A stretch of 64,000 bases of DNA, taken from an uncultured Parabacteroides sp. (lineage in GTDB: Bacteria; Bacteroidota; Bacteroidia; Bacteroidales; Tannerellaceae). The stretch spans positions 73,989 through 137,988 of the forward strand of contig NZ_CABUOD010000007.1 of assembly GCF_902493135.1 (NCBI RefSeq), written 5' to 3'. Numbering within the stretch: the first letter of the stretch is position 1; each line of letters opens with the position of its first letter. The position numbers and the translations under genes are program-made. The notes under the pieces were generated by a model that saw nothing but the letters and a program-made list of their open reading frames with translations, had not been told where the DNA came from and ran no database searches. Positions 7,488 to 16,780 of this stretch are shown here, one piece after another.

Positions 7488-8435
7488 TTATAAAGGGTAT
7501 TCCTCGAACGCGTACAACGCCGTAGACAAATACCTCTCGCCCGTATCCGGCAATAATGCCACAATCGTTTTCCCTTCGTTCTCCGGGAGCCGGGCCAGTT
7601 GCAGGGCGGCATATACGGCTGCGCCGGAAGAGATGCCGACCAGCAGGCCTTCCTTTTGCGCCAGTTCGCGCGATGTGCGGATGGCGTCGTCTCCTTCTAC
7701 CCGGATGATTTCGTCCACCACCGAGCCGTCGTAGGTTTTAGGGATGAAGCCTGCGCCGATCCCCTGTATCTTGTGCGGTCCGGGCTTGCCGCCTGAGAGC
7801 ACTGCCGAGTCGGCCGGCTCCACAGCCACGATCTTGACATCCGGGTTGTGTGCTTTCAGTCCCTTGCCAACGCCGCTGACCGTACCGCCTGTTCCGACTC
7901 CTGCGACGAAGATGTCGACTTTGCCGTCCGTGTCGCGCCAGATTTCCTGTGTGGTTGTTTTGGCATGGCGGGCAGGGTTTGCTGGGTTTTCAAACTGTTG
8001 CAGGATGATGGAGCCGGGTGTCTCGTCGCGCAATGCTTCCGCTTTGGCGATAGCGCCTTTCATCCCTTCCGCTCCGGGAGTGAGGACCAGGTTGGCTCCT
8101 AATGCTTTCAGCAGGTTGCGACGTTCAAGGCTCATGGTTTCGGGCATTGTCAGTACCAATTTATACCCTTTGGCGGCCGAGACGAAAGCCAACCCCACGC
8201 CGGTGTTTCCGCTGGTCGGCTCTATGATTGTCGCTCCCGGTTCCAGCAAGCCCTTTTCTTCCGCGTCTTCGATCATGGCCAATGCGATGCGGTCTTTTAC
8301 GCTGCCTGCCGGGTTGAAGTATTCCAGCTTTCCGATTACTTTCGCTTTCAGTCCTTTACTTGCGTTGAAGTTTGAGAACTCCAACAGCGGTGTGTTGCCG
8401 ACGAGGTCGGTCAGTTTTTTTGCTATGGATGACAT
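7488..8435 (-). CDS. cysK: Cysteine synthase A (O-acetylserine sulfhydrylase)
   Basis: The enzyme makes L-cysteine from O-acetylserine and sulfide with pyridoxal phosphate. The PLP lysine is K47 in NPAGSVKDR, the substrate loop is TSGNTG, and the glycine-rich phosphate loop is GVGTGGTVSG. At 315 residues the length is normal for CysK. It lies 33 bases after menF on the same strand across an AT-rich repeat, but the functions are unrelated, so co-transcription is uncertain. Confidence 0.95.
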   Translation of the reverse strand: MSSIAKKLTDLVGNTPLLEFSNFNASKGLKAKVIGKLEYFNPAGSVKDRIALAMIEDAEEKGLLEPGATIIEPTSGNTGVGLAFVSAAKGYKLVLTMPETMSLERRNLLKALGANLVLTPGAEGMKGAIAKAEALRDETPGSIILQQFENPANPARHAKTTTQEIWRDTDGKVDIFVAGVGTGGTVSGVGKGLKAHNPDVKIVAVEPADSAVLSGGKPGPHKIQGIGAGFIPKTYDGSVVDEIIRVEGDDAIRTSRELAQKEGLLVGISSGAAVYAALQLARLPENEGKTIVALLPDTGERYLSTALYAFEEYPL

Positions 8436-8468
8436 GTGAATTATAAATTAAGAATTAAAAATTAAGAA

Positions 8469-9596
8469 TTAAAAATTATGAATCAGTTGCTTCATTGTTT
8501 GCATTTTTGCTTCTGTTTCCAGCCATTCGCTCTCTGTTTCCGAAGAGGCGAGAATGCCTCCGCCTGCATATAGAACAAACGCGTCGGCAAGGATGTTCAT
8601 GCAGCGTAAGTTGACATACAGGTCGCTCTTCCCTTCGGGGGCCAGCCAGCCGATGAAGCCCGAATAGTAGCTCCGGTCGTAGCCTTCGTTCTCCCGGATA
8701 AAACGATACGTCTCCTCTTTGGGCAGCCCGCAGACGGCAGGCGTGGGATGGAGTCGTTTCAGCAGGTCGCCGAGTTTCTTATTGTCGGGCAGAGGGAAGC
8801 AGAAGTCGCTTTTCAGATGCGATAGTTCGCCGGCGCGTACCGGGGCCGGCGGGGTTTCTGTCGGTCTGATGCCTAATGCTTGCAGTTGCTTGCGGATGTA
8901 AAAGGCCACATATTCCTGCTCTTCCCTGTTTTTGTCGTCCCATTCTGTCGGCAGTTCCCCGTTTTGGAGCGGTTGCGTGCCGGCAAGGGCGACCGTATGC
9001 CATTCTCCTTTCTCGCCGGAGAGGATGATTTCGGGCGTACAGCCCAGCCACGTGCCTGTCGCGGGAGTATGGCAGAGATAAACATACGAATATTTGTACC
9101 GTCCGGTTGCCTTGAGGAAAGCGGCGGCAGGGGAGAAGTCCGCTTTGCCTGCCGGAATCGTTTGGCTGCGTGACAGCACGAGCTTCTCGAATTGTTTTCG
9201 GCGCAACGGTTCGATGAAGGAATTGAAACGGCGGCTGTAATCTTCCTTCGGGTTCTCTTTGCATGAGACGTTTGTTACATGAGCGTGAAACGTTTGATCC
9301 ATGAGCATGAAACTTTTGTCCCGTGGGCATGGAGCGTCTTTCTCCTCGTCGAGCGGAAGTTCCTGTATGTCGGGCCGGATCAGTACGATCGGATGCCGTT
9401 TGCTGACATGGAACGGGGCAACGACGAAACCGCTCTGTCCGTCCAGCTCTTCGATGTTATAGAGAAGACGTGCAGAACCGGAGGCCTGCATGGCGAAACG
9501 GGAGGATTCTCCCGGTATCCGCCAGAGTGCAAAACTCCGGTCCTGTTTGATGAATGTATCGACAGCGTTGCAAACCTTTGATTCGTCTGGTGTCAT
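8469..9596 (-). CDS. menF: Isochorismate synthase (menaquinone pathway)
   Basis: The enzyme converts chorismate to isochorismate, the first step of menaquinone synthesis. The C-terminal half has the chorismate-binding fold: VALAGTQP, LHPTPAVCGLPKEE, GYDRSYYSGFIGW and DLYVNLRC. The start at 9596 is chosen because its ATG overlaps the stop codon of the upstream gene (ATGA); an earlier ATG at 9674 would lie inside that gene. At 375 residues it is slightly short for MenF but full in the catalytic part. The other men genes are not in the window. Confidence 0.88.
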   Translation of the reverse strand: MTPDESKVCNAVDTFIKQDRSFALWRIPGESSRFAMQASGSARLLYNIEELDGQSGFVVAPFHVSKRHPIVLIRPDIQELPLDEEKDAPCPRDKSFMLMDQTFHAHVTNVSCKENPKEDYSRRFNSFIEPLRRKQFEKLVLSRSQTIPAGKADFSPAAAFLKATGRYKYSYVYLCHTPATGTWLGCTPEIILSGEKGEWHTVALAGTQPLQNGELPTEWDDKNREEQEYVAFYIRKQLQALGIRPTETPPAPVRAGELSHLKSDFCFPLPDNKKLGDLLKRLHPTPAVCGLPKEETYRFIRENEGYDRSYYSGFIGWLAPEGKSDLYVNLRCMNILADAFVLYAGGGILASSETESEWLETEAKMQTMKQLIHNF

Positions 9597-10825
9597 TTCT
9601 TTTTTAATATACTGTTGACTACACGGATGGACGATACCAATTTGTCTGTGGATGTGAACACGTCGACGTTCCAAACGTGCGAAGAGCGTCCTTTGTGGAT
9701 GATGGTTCCGACGGCGCGAACGGTATCTCCTTCGTGGGCGGATGACATGTGGTTGCCGCTGACCTGCATGCCGACCACGATTTCGTCCGGCTTGGCGAGG
9801 ATCATCGATCCCAATCCCGCAACCGTTTCGGCCAGTGCGAGCGTCGCCCCGCCGTGCAGGATGCCGAACGGCTGGCGGGTACGTTCGTCTACCGGCATGG
9901 TGGCTTCCACGCGGTCTTCGGAGGCGTAGGTGTACTGGATGCCGAGGTTACCCATCAGAGCGTGTCGGGCACGCATATTCAACTGGTCGAGCGGTACTTC
10001 CGTCGGACGTATCTCGGCCAGGATTGCCCGTTCGACGGCTATGGCCACGCCGTCCTCTTCGTTGGTAAGCGTCGTTTTATCCACACAGGCCTTCACCGAA
10101 TCTTCCGCGTTTCCCATCGCGATCCCGACACCGGCAAGTTGCAACATGGTCACGTCGCAGACGCCGTCGCCGATGGCGATCACTTCTTCCGGCAATACGG
10201 ACAGTTTGGTCATCAGCACGCCTAATGTGTTTCCCTTGTCGATGAACTGGGGAACGACTTCCAGGAAATAAGGTTCCGACCGGAATGCCTCGAACACACC
10301 GTCGAGACGTTTCTTCCAATGATTTTCCAAGCCGACCAACGATTCCTTGTCGTCACTCGCCAGCATGCATTTGCAGGGTGAGAAATCGACGGCTTCGGCA
10401 AAGTTGTCGACGCCGATCACCTGCATGTTGTTCAGGTTGGCTTCTTGGATGACATACTTGTTATCCGGTTTGTCCGTCAGGATGAAATCTTTGTGATAGG
10501 TGAAGATGGCAAAGTCGTTTTTCTTCGCTTTCTTCTCAAAATAGGGAATCCATTCCGGATCGATACGTTTCTCGAATAATAGCTCGCCGGTCTGCACGTT
10601 GATGATCTGACCGCCGTTGTAAGAAAGAATGTAACCTCCGTAATGATTCAGTTCCAGCTTTTCAGCGATGGGCATGACTCCGTTAGTCGGTCTTCCTGAT
10701 GCCAATACAATATGTACCCCCATTTGCTGTACCTTCAGAAGGGCAGCGTGGGTACGGGGACTGATCTCTTTCTGGTTGTTGAGCAGCGTCCCGTCTACGT
10801 CGAGAACTAATAATTTATACTTCAT
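9593..10825 (-). CDS. HAD-IIB (Cof-type) phosphatase fused to a hotdog thioesterase
   Basis: Residues 1 to about 270 are a Cof-type HAD hydrolase, with DVDGTLLNN (motif I), ASGRP (motif II), a conserved Lys near DKGNT and IGDGVCDVTML (motif IV). Residues about 275 to 410 are a PaaI-like hotdog domain with FGILHGGATLALAETVAG, the site of the catalytic acidic residue. The reading frame shares an ATGA overlap with menF. The hotdog part is therefore a good candidate for 1,4-dihydroxy-2-naphthoyl-CoA thioesterase (MenI) of menaquinone synthesis. The HAD part could dephosphorylate a small metabolite; its link to the pathway is unknown. A minus-strand -7 box TATATTTG lies at 10854-10861. Confidence 0.85.
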   Translation of the reverse strand: MKYKLLVLDVDGTLLNNQKEISPRTHAALLKVQQMGVHIVLASGRPTNGVMPIAEKLELNHYGGYILSYNGGQIINVQTGELLFEKRIDPEWIPYFEKKAKKNDFAIFTYHKDFILTDKPDNKYVIQEANLNNMQVIGVDNFAEAVDFSPCKCMLASDDKESLVGLENHWKKRLDGVFEAFRSEPYFLEVVPQFIDKGNTLGVLMTKLSVLPEEVIAIGDGVCDVTMLQLAGVGIAMGNAEDSVKACVDKTTLTNEEDGVAIAVERAILAEIRPTEVPLDQLNMRARHALMGNLGIQYTYASEDRVEATMPVDERTRQPFGILHGGATLALAETVAGLGSMILAKPDEIVVGMQVSGNHMSSAHEGDTVRAVGTIIHKGRSSHVWNVDVFTSTDKLVSSIRVVNSILKKK

Positions 10826-10945
10826 GGCCTCTCTGTATTTTTTGTTAATGATACAAATATACGGAATTTTTGAAAAATGAATAAATAGAATCTGTTTCTA
10901 TTTGAATGTTTGTTCTTGAGTTTGATTGCTGAGAGTGATTTTCTT

Positions 10946-11971
10946 TTATGGTATATCCTTTAGGCTTAAATATCCGAATTGTATATCATCATTGCAGGCT
11001 AAAATAAGTCTGTTGTTAGATTCGTCATAACAAAAATTTGTAATATGATATTCTGTTTCTAATGTAAATAAGTAATCTCCGGATAAATCGAAAACTAAAA
11101 ATTGAGTAGCTGTGTTTCCTATTAATCCTTTTGCCGGGTGGTTGATTATTCCAGCATTATTAAGATATAGAGCGAAAATCTTATCCCCTACAATACGTAC
11201 AGGTCGATAGTATTCTTTGCGACCTTTTTGATTTTCTTTCCAGTCATACCCTCCATATATGTTATATTTGAGAGTTCCATCAATAGAACAAATAGACATT
11301 AAATCTTGTCCTTGATAACATTCAACATAAATCTCTTTTTGGGGAGATACATCAAAGTATACGCGTTTGTTATTTACATAAGGATGAGTATAAGGCATAG
11401 TTTTAAATTCTCTATTGAGTGTGTTTTGTGTTCCAACTGATACGCTGTAATTAGAGGTGCCATTAGGGGTTAAAATCAATCCCATTTTTGTTATAGTATC
11501 AATATATTGGTAATAATGTAAAAGTTTCTCTCCGATAATCTTGCTTTTTTTTGATGGAGTATAAAGATTATTATAAAGTAAACTGTCTAAATTGTAATAA
11601 TATATTTCTTGTTTACCTAAGTCTGTGAGTTCTATTTCTCTGAGCATTTCATTAATCCCAACATATCCAAGACGTGTTATTTCATCGGGACCGGCTCCGG
11701 TATAAGCAAAACTTTTAATATGATGAAAATTATTTTTATCGAAAATGTGGATGCATTCGTCATACGCTTTGAAGTCTGCTATGAGAAGAAAGTCTGAAAT
11801 TAAATAAGGCTTGGAAATTGAACTGAAAAGAATGCTATCAATCTTTATTTCCTTTATTCTATTTTTAATATTAATGATATTATCTCTTTTTATTTGTATT
11901 TTGTCTGTCTTTGTCTGTTTATTACAACAAACAAATAATATGATAAATAATATATAGAATATGTGTTTCAT
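10946..11971 (-). CDS. 6-bladed beta-propeller lipoprotein
   Basis: The start at 11971 gives a lipoprotein signal ending in LFVCC. In-frame codons further upstream read into AT-rich non-coding DNA and lack signal-peptide character. The rest has the repeated strands of Bacteroidales 6-bladed propeller proteins: YTGAGPDEITRLGYVG, a motif of the type GxGPGE, then YDESNNRLILAC near the end. Its bases are much more AT-rich than its neighbours, suggesting transfer or low expression. Related genes are often near transporters or sensor systems; here it stands alone. Function unknown. Confidence 0.75.
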   Translation of the reverse strand: MKHIFYILFIILFVCCNKQTKTDKIQIKRDNIINIKNRIKEIKIDSILFSSISKPYLISDFLLIADFKAYDECIHIFDKNNFHHIKSFAYTGAGPDEITRLGYVGINEMLREIELTDLGKQEIYYYNLDSLLYNNLYTPSKKSKIIGEKLLHYYQYIDTITKMGLILTPNGTSNYSVSVGTQNTLNREFKTMPYTHPYVNNKRVYFDVSPQKEIYVECYQGQDLMSICSIDGTLKYNIYGGYDWKENQKGRKEYYRPVRIVGDKIFALYLNNAGIINHPAKGLIGNTATQFLVFDLSGDYLFTLETEYHITNFCYDESNNRLILACNDDIQFGYLSLKDIP

Positions 11972-12130
11972 TTTGTCCTTTTCATATGAATGCCATAAAT
12001 TTAATAACTTTTTTTGAATAACAAATTTTTTCTTGAAGAATATAAAATATTGTATTCCCTGTCTTTCTCGAAAAAGTTTTGCCGGGAGGCATTTTGTGCC
12101 GTTTTTGGGGGTAGGAAGAGGCGATGCTGA

Positions 12131-12247
12131 CTTTGCAAAAAAATACAATATCCCCCTTGAAAATGGCGATTTTGTATAGTTGTTTGATTTACAATAGTCT
12201 GTGAAAATAGTAGTTTGTTAAAAAATATTACCCTTGCGTGCAATTTG
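12131..12247. repeat. Regulatory-looking dispersed element, copy 1
   Basis: This 117-base element occurs again at 63791-63906 in the same orientation. Shared blocks are TTTGCAAAAA, CAATATCCCCCTTGAAA, TTGTTTGAT and the 24-mer-like run from GTTTGTTAAA to TTACCCTTGC; the linkers differ. Inside each copy are two related 13-mers, AATATCCCCCTTG (12147-12159) and AATATTACCCTTG (12224-12236), 77 bases apart. On the minus strand it lies upstream of the propeller lipoprotein gene. The rest of the gene-free 11972-12333 stretch shows nothing further to me. Confidence 0.6.
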
Positions 12248-12333
12248 AATTAAATGGGGTATAAATTCGAAATAGATGCGGTAGTAGTTTCGATTTGGAC
12301 TAATGTCTTTTTTATGAATATGACAATAAGGGG

Positions 12334-14256
12334 TCATGGCGGAGGAAGGGGATGAACTTCTACCACCTGTCCGTTCAGCCGGATATACTCATATAGTTCT
12401 TTGTAGAAGGCATGCCGTGTCAGTGTCGGGGCGTCTCCCAAGATCATCAGTTTCATGCGGGCGCGGGTGATGGCGACGTTCATGCGGCGCAGGTCGCCGA
12501 GGAAACCGATTTGTCCTTTGTCGTTGGCGCGTACGAGGCTGATCATGATCACGTCGCGCTCCTGTCCCTGGAAGCCGTCTACGGTGTGGACGGTTATCAG
12601 GCGGCGGAAGGGTTTGAAGAAAGCGTTGCGCTTGATCAGTCCGCGGATATACTGAACCTGCGATTTGTAAGGCGAGATCAGGCCGAAGTCGATGCTTTCG
12701 TCCAGGACCCGCTCTTTGCCGATCTTTTCGATATACTTCTGCAATGTCGAGACAAGCAATGCCGCTTCATCCTTGTTGATACGGCTCATGCTGTCGGTGA
12801 GCCGGTCTTCCTCAAAATGGCAATCCGCCGTGTCGAGCCAGACGACAGGCGTATCGAATTCCAGGATGCCGCGATGCTTGACTTCCGGTGCGGATTGCAG
12901 CTCGTCATGGTAGAACCAGCGGGAAGGGAAGCGCATGATGTCCTCGTTCATCCGGTACTGTGTTTTCAAAAGCGAGACGGTTTCGGGTTTCCGGTCGGTT
13001 ATTTTTTGCATCAAGGTGTGATCCAAGCCGCCGCGTGCCGCTTCCATACATTTGATAGTAGGAGGGAGTTGGTGATGGTCGCCCGCCAAAATGACCCGGT
13101 CCGCTTTGCCGATCGCAATCCAGCAGGCGGCTTCGAGCGCTTGGGCGGCCTCGTCGATAAAGAGAGTCGTGAAGTTACGGTTGGTCAGCACCCGGTTGAC
13201 AGATCCGACCAGCGTGCAGGCTACGACACGCGCCTCGTCGAACAGTTCCGTGTCGATCTTCACTTCCAGTTCCGTTGCCCTGAAACGGAGGCGGGAGAGG
13301 CGGTTGCGGATTGTTTCTTTCTCACTGTGGCTCTTTTTGCGGAGGTTGGATTGTATTTCGCGTATCGCCTTGCGGATTCCCCATAGTTCGGCATAGTCGG
13401 GATGCGACTCGAAACGCCGTTCGTATGTGAAGGAAAGCATCTTGTCGTTTACCCGCGTCGGGTTGCCGATACGCAGGACGTGGATGCCGCGATCGACCAG
13501 TTTTTCGGATATCCAGTCTACGGCCGTATTACTTTGGGCACAGACCATTACCTGGTTCTCCCGGTGCAAAGTCTCATAGATCGCTTCAACCAAAGTGGTC
13601 GTTTTGCCGGTTCCGGGAGGACCGTGCACGATAGCCACATCTTTTGCCGCCAATACGTGGTTGACCGCCTCCTCCTGCGACAGGTTCAGCCAGGGAAAGC
13701 GCACGGGGAAAAGCGTGCGCCGGGCGACGGGGATTTTGCCTAACAAGACGTCCCGCAGGTAAGCCAGCCGGTTCCCTTTCGCCTGGATAACGGCAGACAG
13801 GGCGTTGAACATCGTCTTGTAGCTGGTCTCGTCGAAATAAAGCTGGACGCCGATCTCGCCTGCCTTTTGCAGGTCGAACAGTGCGGCGGGTGAAGGAAGC
13901 ACGACAACCATCCGGTCGTCTTCCACATAACTGATGACAGCCGGGAAATTCAAATATCCGGGTTTTCCGCTTCCGTTTGTCGTGAAGAAGCAGACCGGAC
14001 GGCCATATTCGAAATTGTGTTCGATCTCCTTGTCCTCCCGCCGTTCGACTTCGACGACGAGCTGGTTCAGGGAATTATAGTAGCTCTTCCCCGGTACGAC
14101 AGGATACCAGCAAAGCCCTTGTTGGATGCGGCGGTGTATGCCGGCCCGTTCGGTTTGCTGGCGGTACATCTCTTTTTCATATTCGAATTCTTTTTGCAGA
14201 AGATCGTACTGGTGTTGTAATTCTGCTGCCGGAGTCTTGAATTGAGTTGCCATCAT
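12334..14256 (-). CDS. SF1B DNA/RNA helicase of the Upf1/IGHMBP2-like group
   Basis: The protein is an AAA-type superfamily 1 helicase. Walker A is VHGPPGTGKTTT, motif Ia includes CAQSNTAVDW, motif II is FIDEAAQA, motif III is LAGDHHQLPP, motif IV-V includes YRMNEDIM and VDGFQGQERDVI, and motif VI is NVAITRAR. An N-terminal coiled coil (residues about 10-45) and a beta-barrel insertion precede the motor. The -7 box TAAGTTTG at 14275-14282 on the minus strand puts the start site near 14268, so the start is one of the two ATGs at 14256 or 14253 rather than 14277. Its nucleic-acid substrate is unknown. Confidence 0.9.
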   Translation of the reverse strand: MMATQFKTPAAELQHQYDLLQKEFEYEKEMYRQQTERAGIHRRIQQGLCWYPVVPGKSYYNSLNQLVVEVERREDKEIEHNFEYGRPVCFFTTNGSGKPGYLNFPAVISYVEDDRMVVVLPSPAALFDLQKAGEIGVQLYFDETSYKTMFNALSAVIQAKGNRLAYLRDVLLGKIPVARRTLFPVRFPWLNLSQEEAVNHVLAAKDVAIVHGPPGTGKTTTLVEAIYETLHRENQVMVCAQSNTAVDWISEKLVDRGIHVLRIGNPTRVNDKMLSFTYERRFESHPDYAELWGIRKAIREIQSNLRKKSHSEKETIRNRLSRLRFRATELEVKIDTELFDEARVVACTLVGSVNRVLTNRNFTTLFIDEAAQALEAACWIAIGKADRVILAGDHHQLPPTIKCMEAARGGLDHTLMQKITDRKPETVSLLKTQYRMNEDIMRFPSRWFYHDELQSAPEVKHRGILEFDTPVVWLDTADCHFEEDRLTDSMSRINKDEAALLVSTLQKYIEKIGKERVLDESIDFGLISPYKSQVQYIRGLIKRNAFFKPFRRLITVHTVDGFQGQERDVIMISLVRANDKGQIGFLGDLRRMNVAITRARMKLMILGDAPTLTRHAFYKELYEYIRLNGQVVEVHPLPPP

Positions 14257-14388
14257 TCTTTGTTTAATCGGGCGCAAACTTACATAAAAAAACGCAATCG
14301 GATAGGGGTTTTTCTCCTTTCCGTTGTCATTAAGTCAAACGGATGACTATCTTTGTTTATTAATTTGGAAGGATTAAAATAGCTGAGT

Positions 14389-15045
14389 ATGAAAAATAAA
14401 ATTCTATGCGTGATTATGTCTTTGTTAATTCTGACGGGATGCGGGTCGATGAAGAATATGAGCCGGGAAGACCGGGCAGGCGTAGGAGCCCAGATCGGCG
14501 CCTTTGTCGGGTGGCTTTTCGGCGGAGCGGTCGGAAATGCCATAGACGATGATATCGGGGGTGACATAGGGGCGTTTGTCGGGACGGCGGTCGGAGGAAT
14601 CGCCGGTGCGCAGATTGCTGCAAATACAGGCGACGAGGTAAGAGTGGAGAAGAGGAATCCGGGAAATTATACGCCGTCCTCGCATGTTTTGCTTCCTGAT
14701 TTGCAGATCGAAGACATCCTGCTGGAAGAGGACAGCGTCACCCGCGATAACAAGATCAATGCAGGCGAAACCTGCCGTATCTCCCTCGTGATCGTGAACA
14801 ACAGCTTTCAGGATGCTTTGGACGTGGAACCGATAGTGAAAGTTGAGAAAGGAAAGCATCTGAAACTCTCCGAACCGGTCAAGATAGCTAAAATCACCCG
14901 CGACGACCGTATCACCTATAACGTCACGGTGCAGGCCTCCCCGAAGTTGCGTACGGGCGAAGTTGTGTTCAGCGTCCGCCTGAAAGAGGGGCGTGGCAAT
15001 GGCACGGAGGAGGAGACGTTCACGGTCGGGACGCTGGGCGACTGA
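14389..15045 (+). CDS. Glycine-zipper lipoprotein with C-terminal Ig-like domain
   Basis: A lipoprotein signal ends in LTGCGS. Residues about 30 to 85 form two glycine-zipper hydrophobic segments (AQIGAFVGWLFGGAVGNAI and GAFVGTAVGGIAGAQIA) that can insert in or line a membrane. The remainder, from LPDLQIEDILLEED, looks like a CARDB-type immunoglobulin-like domain with pattern AGETCRISLVIVNN. A -7 box TATCTTTG lies at 14348-14355. Such proteins are seen in the envelope of Bacteroidales; the exact role is not known. Confidence 0.75.
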   Translation: MKNKILCVIMSLLILTGCGSMKNMSREDRAGVGAQIGAFVGWLFGGAVGNAIDDDIGGDIGAFVGTAVGGIAGAQIAANTGDEVRVEKRNPGNYTPSSHVLLPDLQIEDILLEEDSVTRDNKINAGETCRISLVIVNNSFQDALDVEPIVKVEKGKHLKLSEPVKIAKITRDDRITYNVTVQASPKLRTGEVVFSVRLKEGRGNGTEEETFTVGTLGD

Positions 15046-15171
15046 CTGCATACGATTTGTACCAACGGATATTTGAGGAAATACTACAATAGGACCGGAG
15101 ATGGCAGGAGGTTTGATTTGTTTTTCATTACAAAAAATAATATATTATATTGCGAAGTAGAATATATTATT

Positions 15172-15179
15172 TATATTTG
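15172..15179 (+). promoter_or_regulatory. -7 promoter element of the tandem barrel / T9SS operon
   Basis: TATATTTG matches TAnnTTTG. It implies a long leader of about 150 nt before the first gene at 15339; the leader includes a G-rich part (15260-15300) that may fold. Confidence 0.55.
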
Positions 15180-15338
15180 TCATATATTGTTCAACCTTAA
15201 ATAAAAGGACGGAATAAGGAAGGAGGATTATTATTCGTCTATTAGTCTGAAGCAAAAGAATCGGGGGATCCGGTGTGATTTCGTGCGGACGTAAGTCCTG
15301 ATGTTCGCTTGATGTGTTAACTAAAAAAATAAAAATAT

Positions 15339-16049
15339 ATGAATCAAAAAAAAATCAAACGAAGGTTGTTTCCTCTTTTACTATTTTTTATTGTCTTCTT
15401 CCCACTCTTGTCTTTCGGTCAAGCGGAGAAAGCGCGTTTTTTAGATAAATGGTCGATCGGTGGCGGTTATAATTTCTTGCATCGATCGAAAAGACCATTT
15501 GATGAGAGTACTATTGAATTGTCGGTCAAATATCGGTTAACCAATAGGCATTCATTCTATTTGACCTTCCCTCTTTATTTCGAAAATCATAAACGCGAGC
15601 AAGGGGATTTCCAATTGGTCGTATTTGATGATCCTTGGCTATATCGTATTTGGGGAACGGCTTTAGGGTATAATTATACGGTTTTTGGCAGGAAAGGTTT
15701 TTCCGTGTTTATCGGAATCGGTTTTGATTTTAAGAGGAACTATAGGCAATATAAAGATTATCATTATGTGGATGACAATCAAGAGAACAAAATAGAAGAT
15801 CATGATCTACGTGAGTATCAAAATAATGCTTATGGCGTGTCTCCTCAAGCCGGCCTTTCTTATCGGTATGGTCATTTGGGTTGTGATTTGAAATATACAT
15901 TCTCTGCTATGTTGGATATGTATAAACAAGATATTATTCTTAGCAACGGGGATAGATACCATGCCGATTTAAATCCCCGTTTTGACAAATATATCAAATC
16001 TTACCGAAGCCTGCATGGCTTGTCTCTTAGTCTGTTTTATTATTTTTAA
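15339..16049 (+). CDS. Outer-membrane barrel protein, tandem copy 1
   Basis: A 236-residue protein with a signal peptide ending at SFGQA. The mature part (EKARFLDKWSIGGGYNFL...) has alternating beta strands and ends in LSLFYYF, typical of an outer-membrane barrel. From base 15395 to 16042 it is identical at DNA level to the next gene; only the signal peptides differ. The gene opens an operon with its copy and a T9SS-secreted protein. No specific function can be assigned. Confidence 0.75.
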   Translation: MNQKKIKRRLFPLLLFFIVFFPLLSFGQAEKARFLDKWSIGGGYNFLHRSKRPFDESTIELSVKYRLTNRHSFYLTFPLYFENHKREQGDFQLVVFDDPWLYRIWGTALGYNYTVFGRKGFSVFIGIGFDFKRNYRQYKDYHYVDDNQENKIEDHDLREYQNNAYGVSPQAGLSYRYGHLGCDLKYTFSAMLDMYKQDIILSNGDRYHADLNPRFDKYIKSYRSLHGLSLSLFYYF

Positions 16050-16761
16050 ATTGTAGTATTATGAGAAGATTATTTAAACGAAGGTCTTTGTCCATTTTAT
16101 TGTTTGTTGCTTGCTTCTTCCCACTCTTGTCTTTCGGTCAAGCGGAGAAAGCGCGTTTTTTAGATAAATGGTCGATCGGTGGCGGTTATAATTTCTTGCA
16201 TCGATCGAAAAGACCATTTGATGAGAGTACTATTGAATTGTCGGTCAAATATCGGTTAACCAATAGGCATTCATTCTATTTGACCTTCCCTCTTTATTTC
16301 GAAAATCATAAACGCGAGCAAGGGGATTTCCAATTGGTCGTATTTGATGATCCTTGGCTATATCGTATTTGGGGAACGGCTTTAGGGTATAATTATACGG
16401 TTTTTGGCAGGAAAGGTTTTTCCGTGTTTATCGGAATCGGTTTTGATTTTAAGAGGAACTATAGGCAATATAAAGATTATCATTATGTGGATGACAATCA
16501 AGAGAACAAAATAGAAGATCATGATCTACGTGAGTATCAAAATAATGCTTATGGCGTGTCTCCTCAAGCCGGCCTTTCTTATCGGTATGGTCATTTGGGT
16601 TGTGATTTGAAATATACATTCTCTGCTATGTTGGATATGTATAAACAAGATATTATTCTTAGCAACGGGGATAGATACCATGCCGATTTAAATCCCCGTT
16701 TTGACAAATATATCAAATCTTACCGAAGCCTGCATGGCTTGTCTCTTAGTCTGTTTTATTA
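15395..16761 (+). repeat. Tandem direct repeat, two 648-bp identical units
   Basis: Unit 1 is 15395-16042 and unit 2 is 16114-16761, offset 719 bases. I compared the two by eye line by line and found no difference. The 71-base spacer holds the diverged signal-peptide codons of copy 2. Confidence 0.85.
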
Positions 16762-16768
16762 CTTTTAA
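16061..16768 (+). CDS. Outer-membrane barrel protein, tandem copy 2
   Basis: This 235-residue protein repeats the mature sequence of the preceding gene without a change. The signal peptide is different (MRRLFKRRSLSILLFVACFF against MNQKKIKRRLFPLLLFFIVF). Identity at the DNA level starts at 16114 and stops at 16761, a T-to-C change in the penultimate codon that is silent. It is separated from copy 1 by 11 bases and from the secreted protein gene by 12. Confidence 0.75.
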   Translation: MRRLFKRRSLSILLFVACFFPLLSFGQAEKARFLDKWSIGGGYNFLHRSKRPFDESTIELSVKYRLTNRHSFYLTFPLYFENHKREQGDFQLVVFDDPWLYRIWGTALGYNYTVFGRKGFSVFIGIGFDFKRNYRQYKDYHYVDDNQENKIEDHDLREYQNNAYGVSPQAGLSYRYGHLGCDLKYTFSAMLDMYKQDIILSNGDRYHADLNPRFDKYIKSYRSLHGLSLSLFYYF

Positions 16769-16780
16769 AAATTTAATATT

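Noticed and set aside
9597..9674. Longer menF start at 9674
   Set aside because: It lies inside the upstream gene, and the ATGA overlap marks 9596 as the start.
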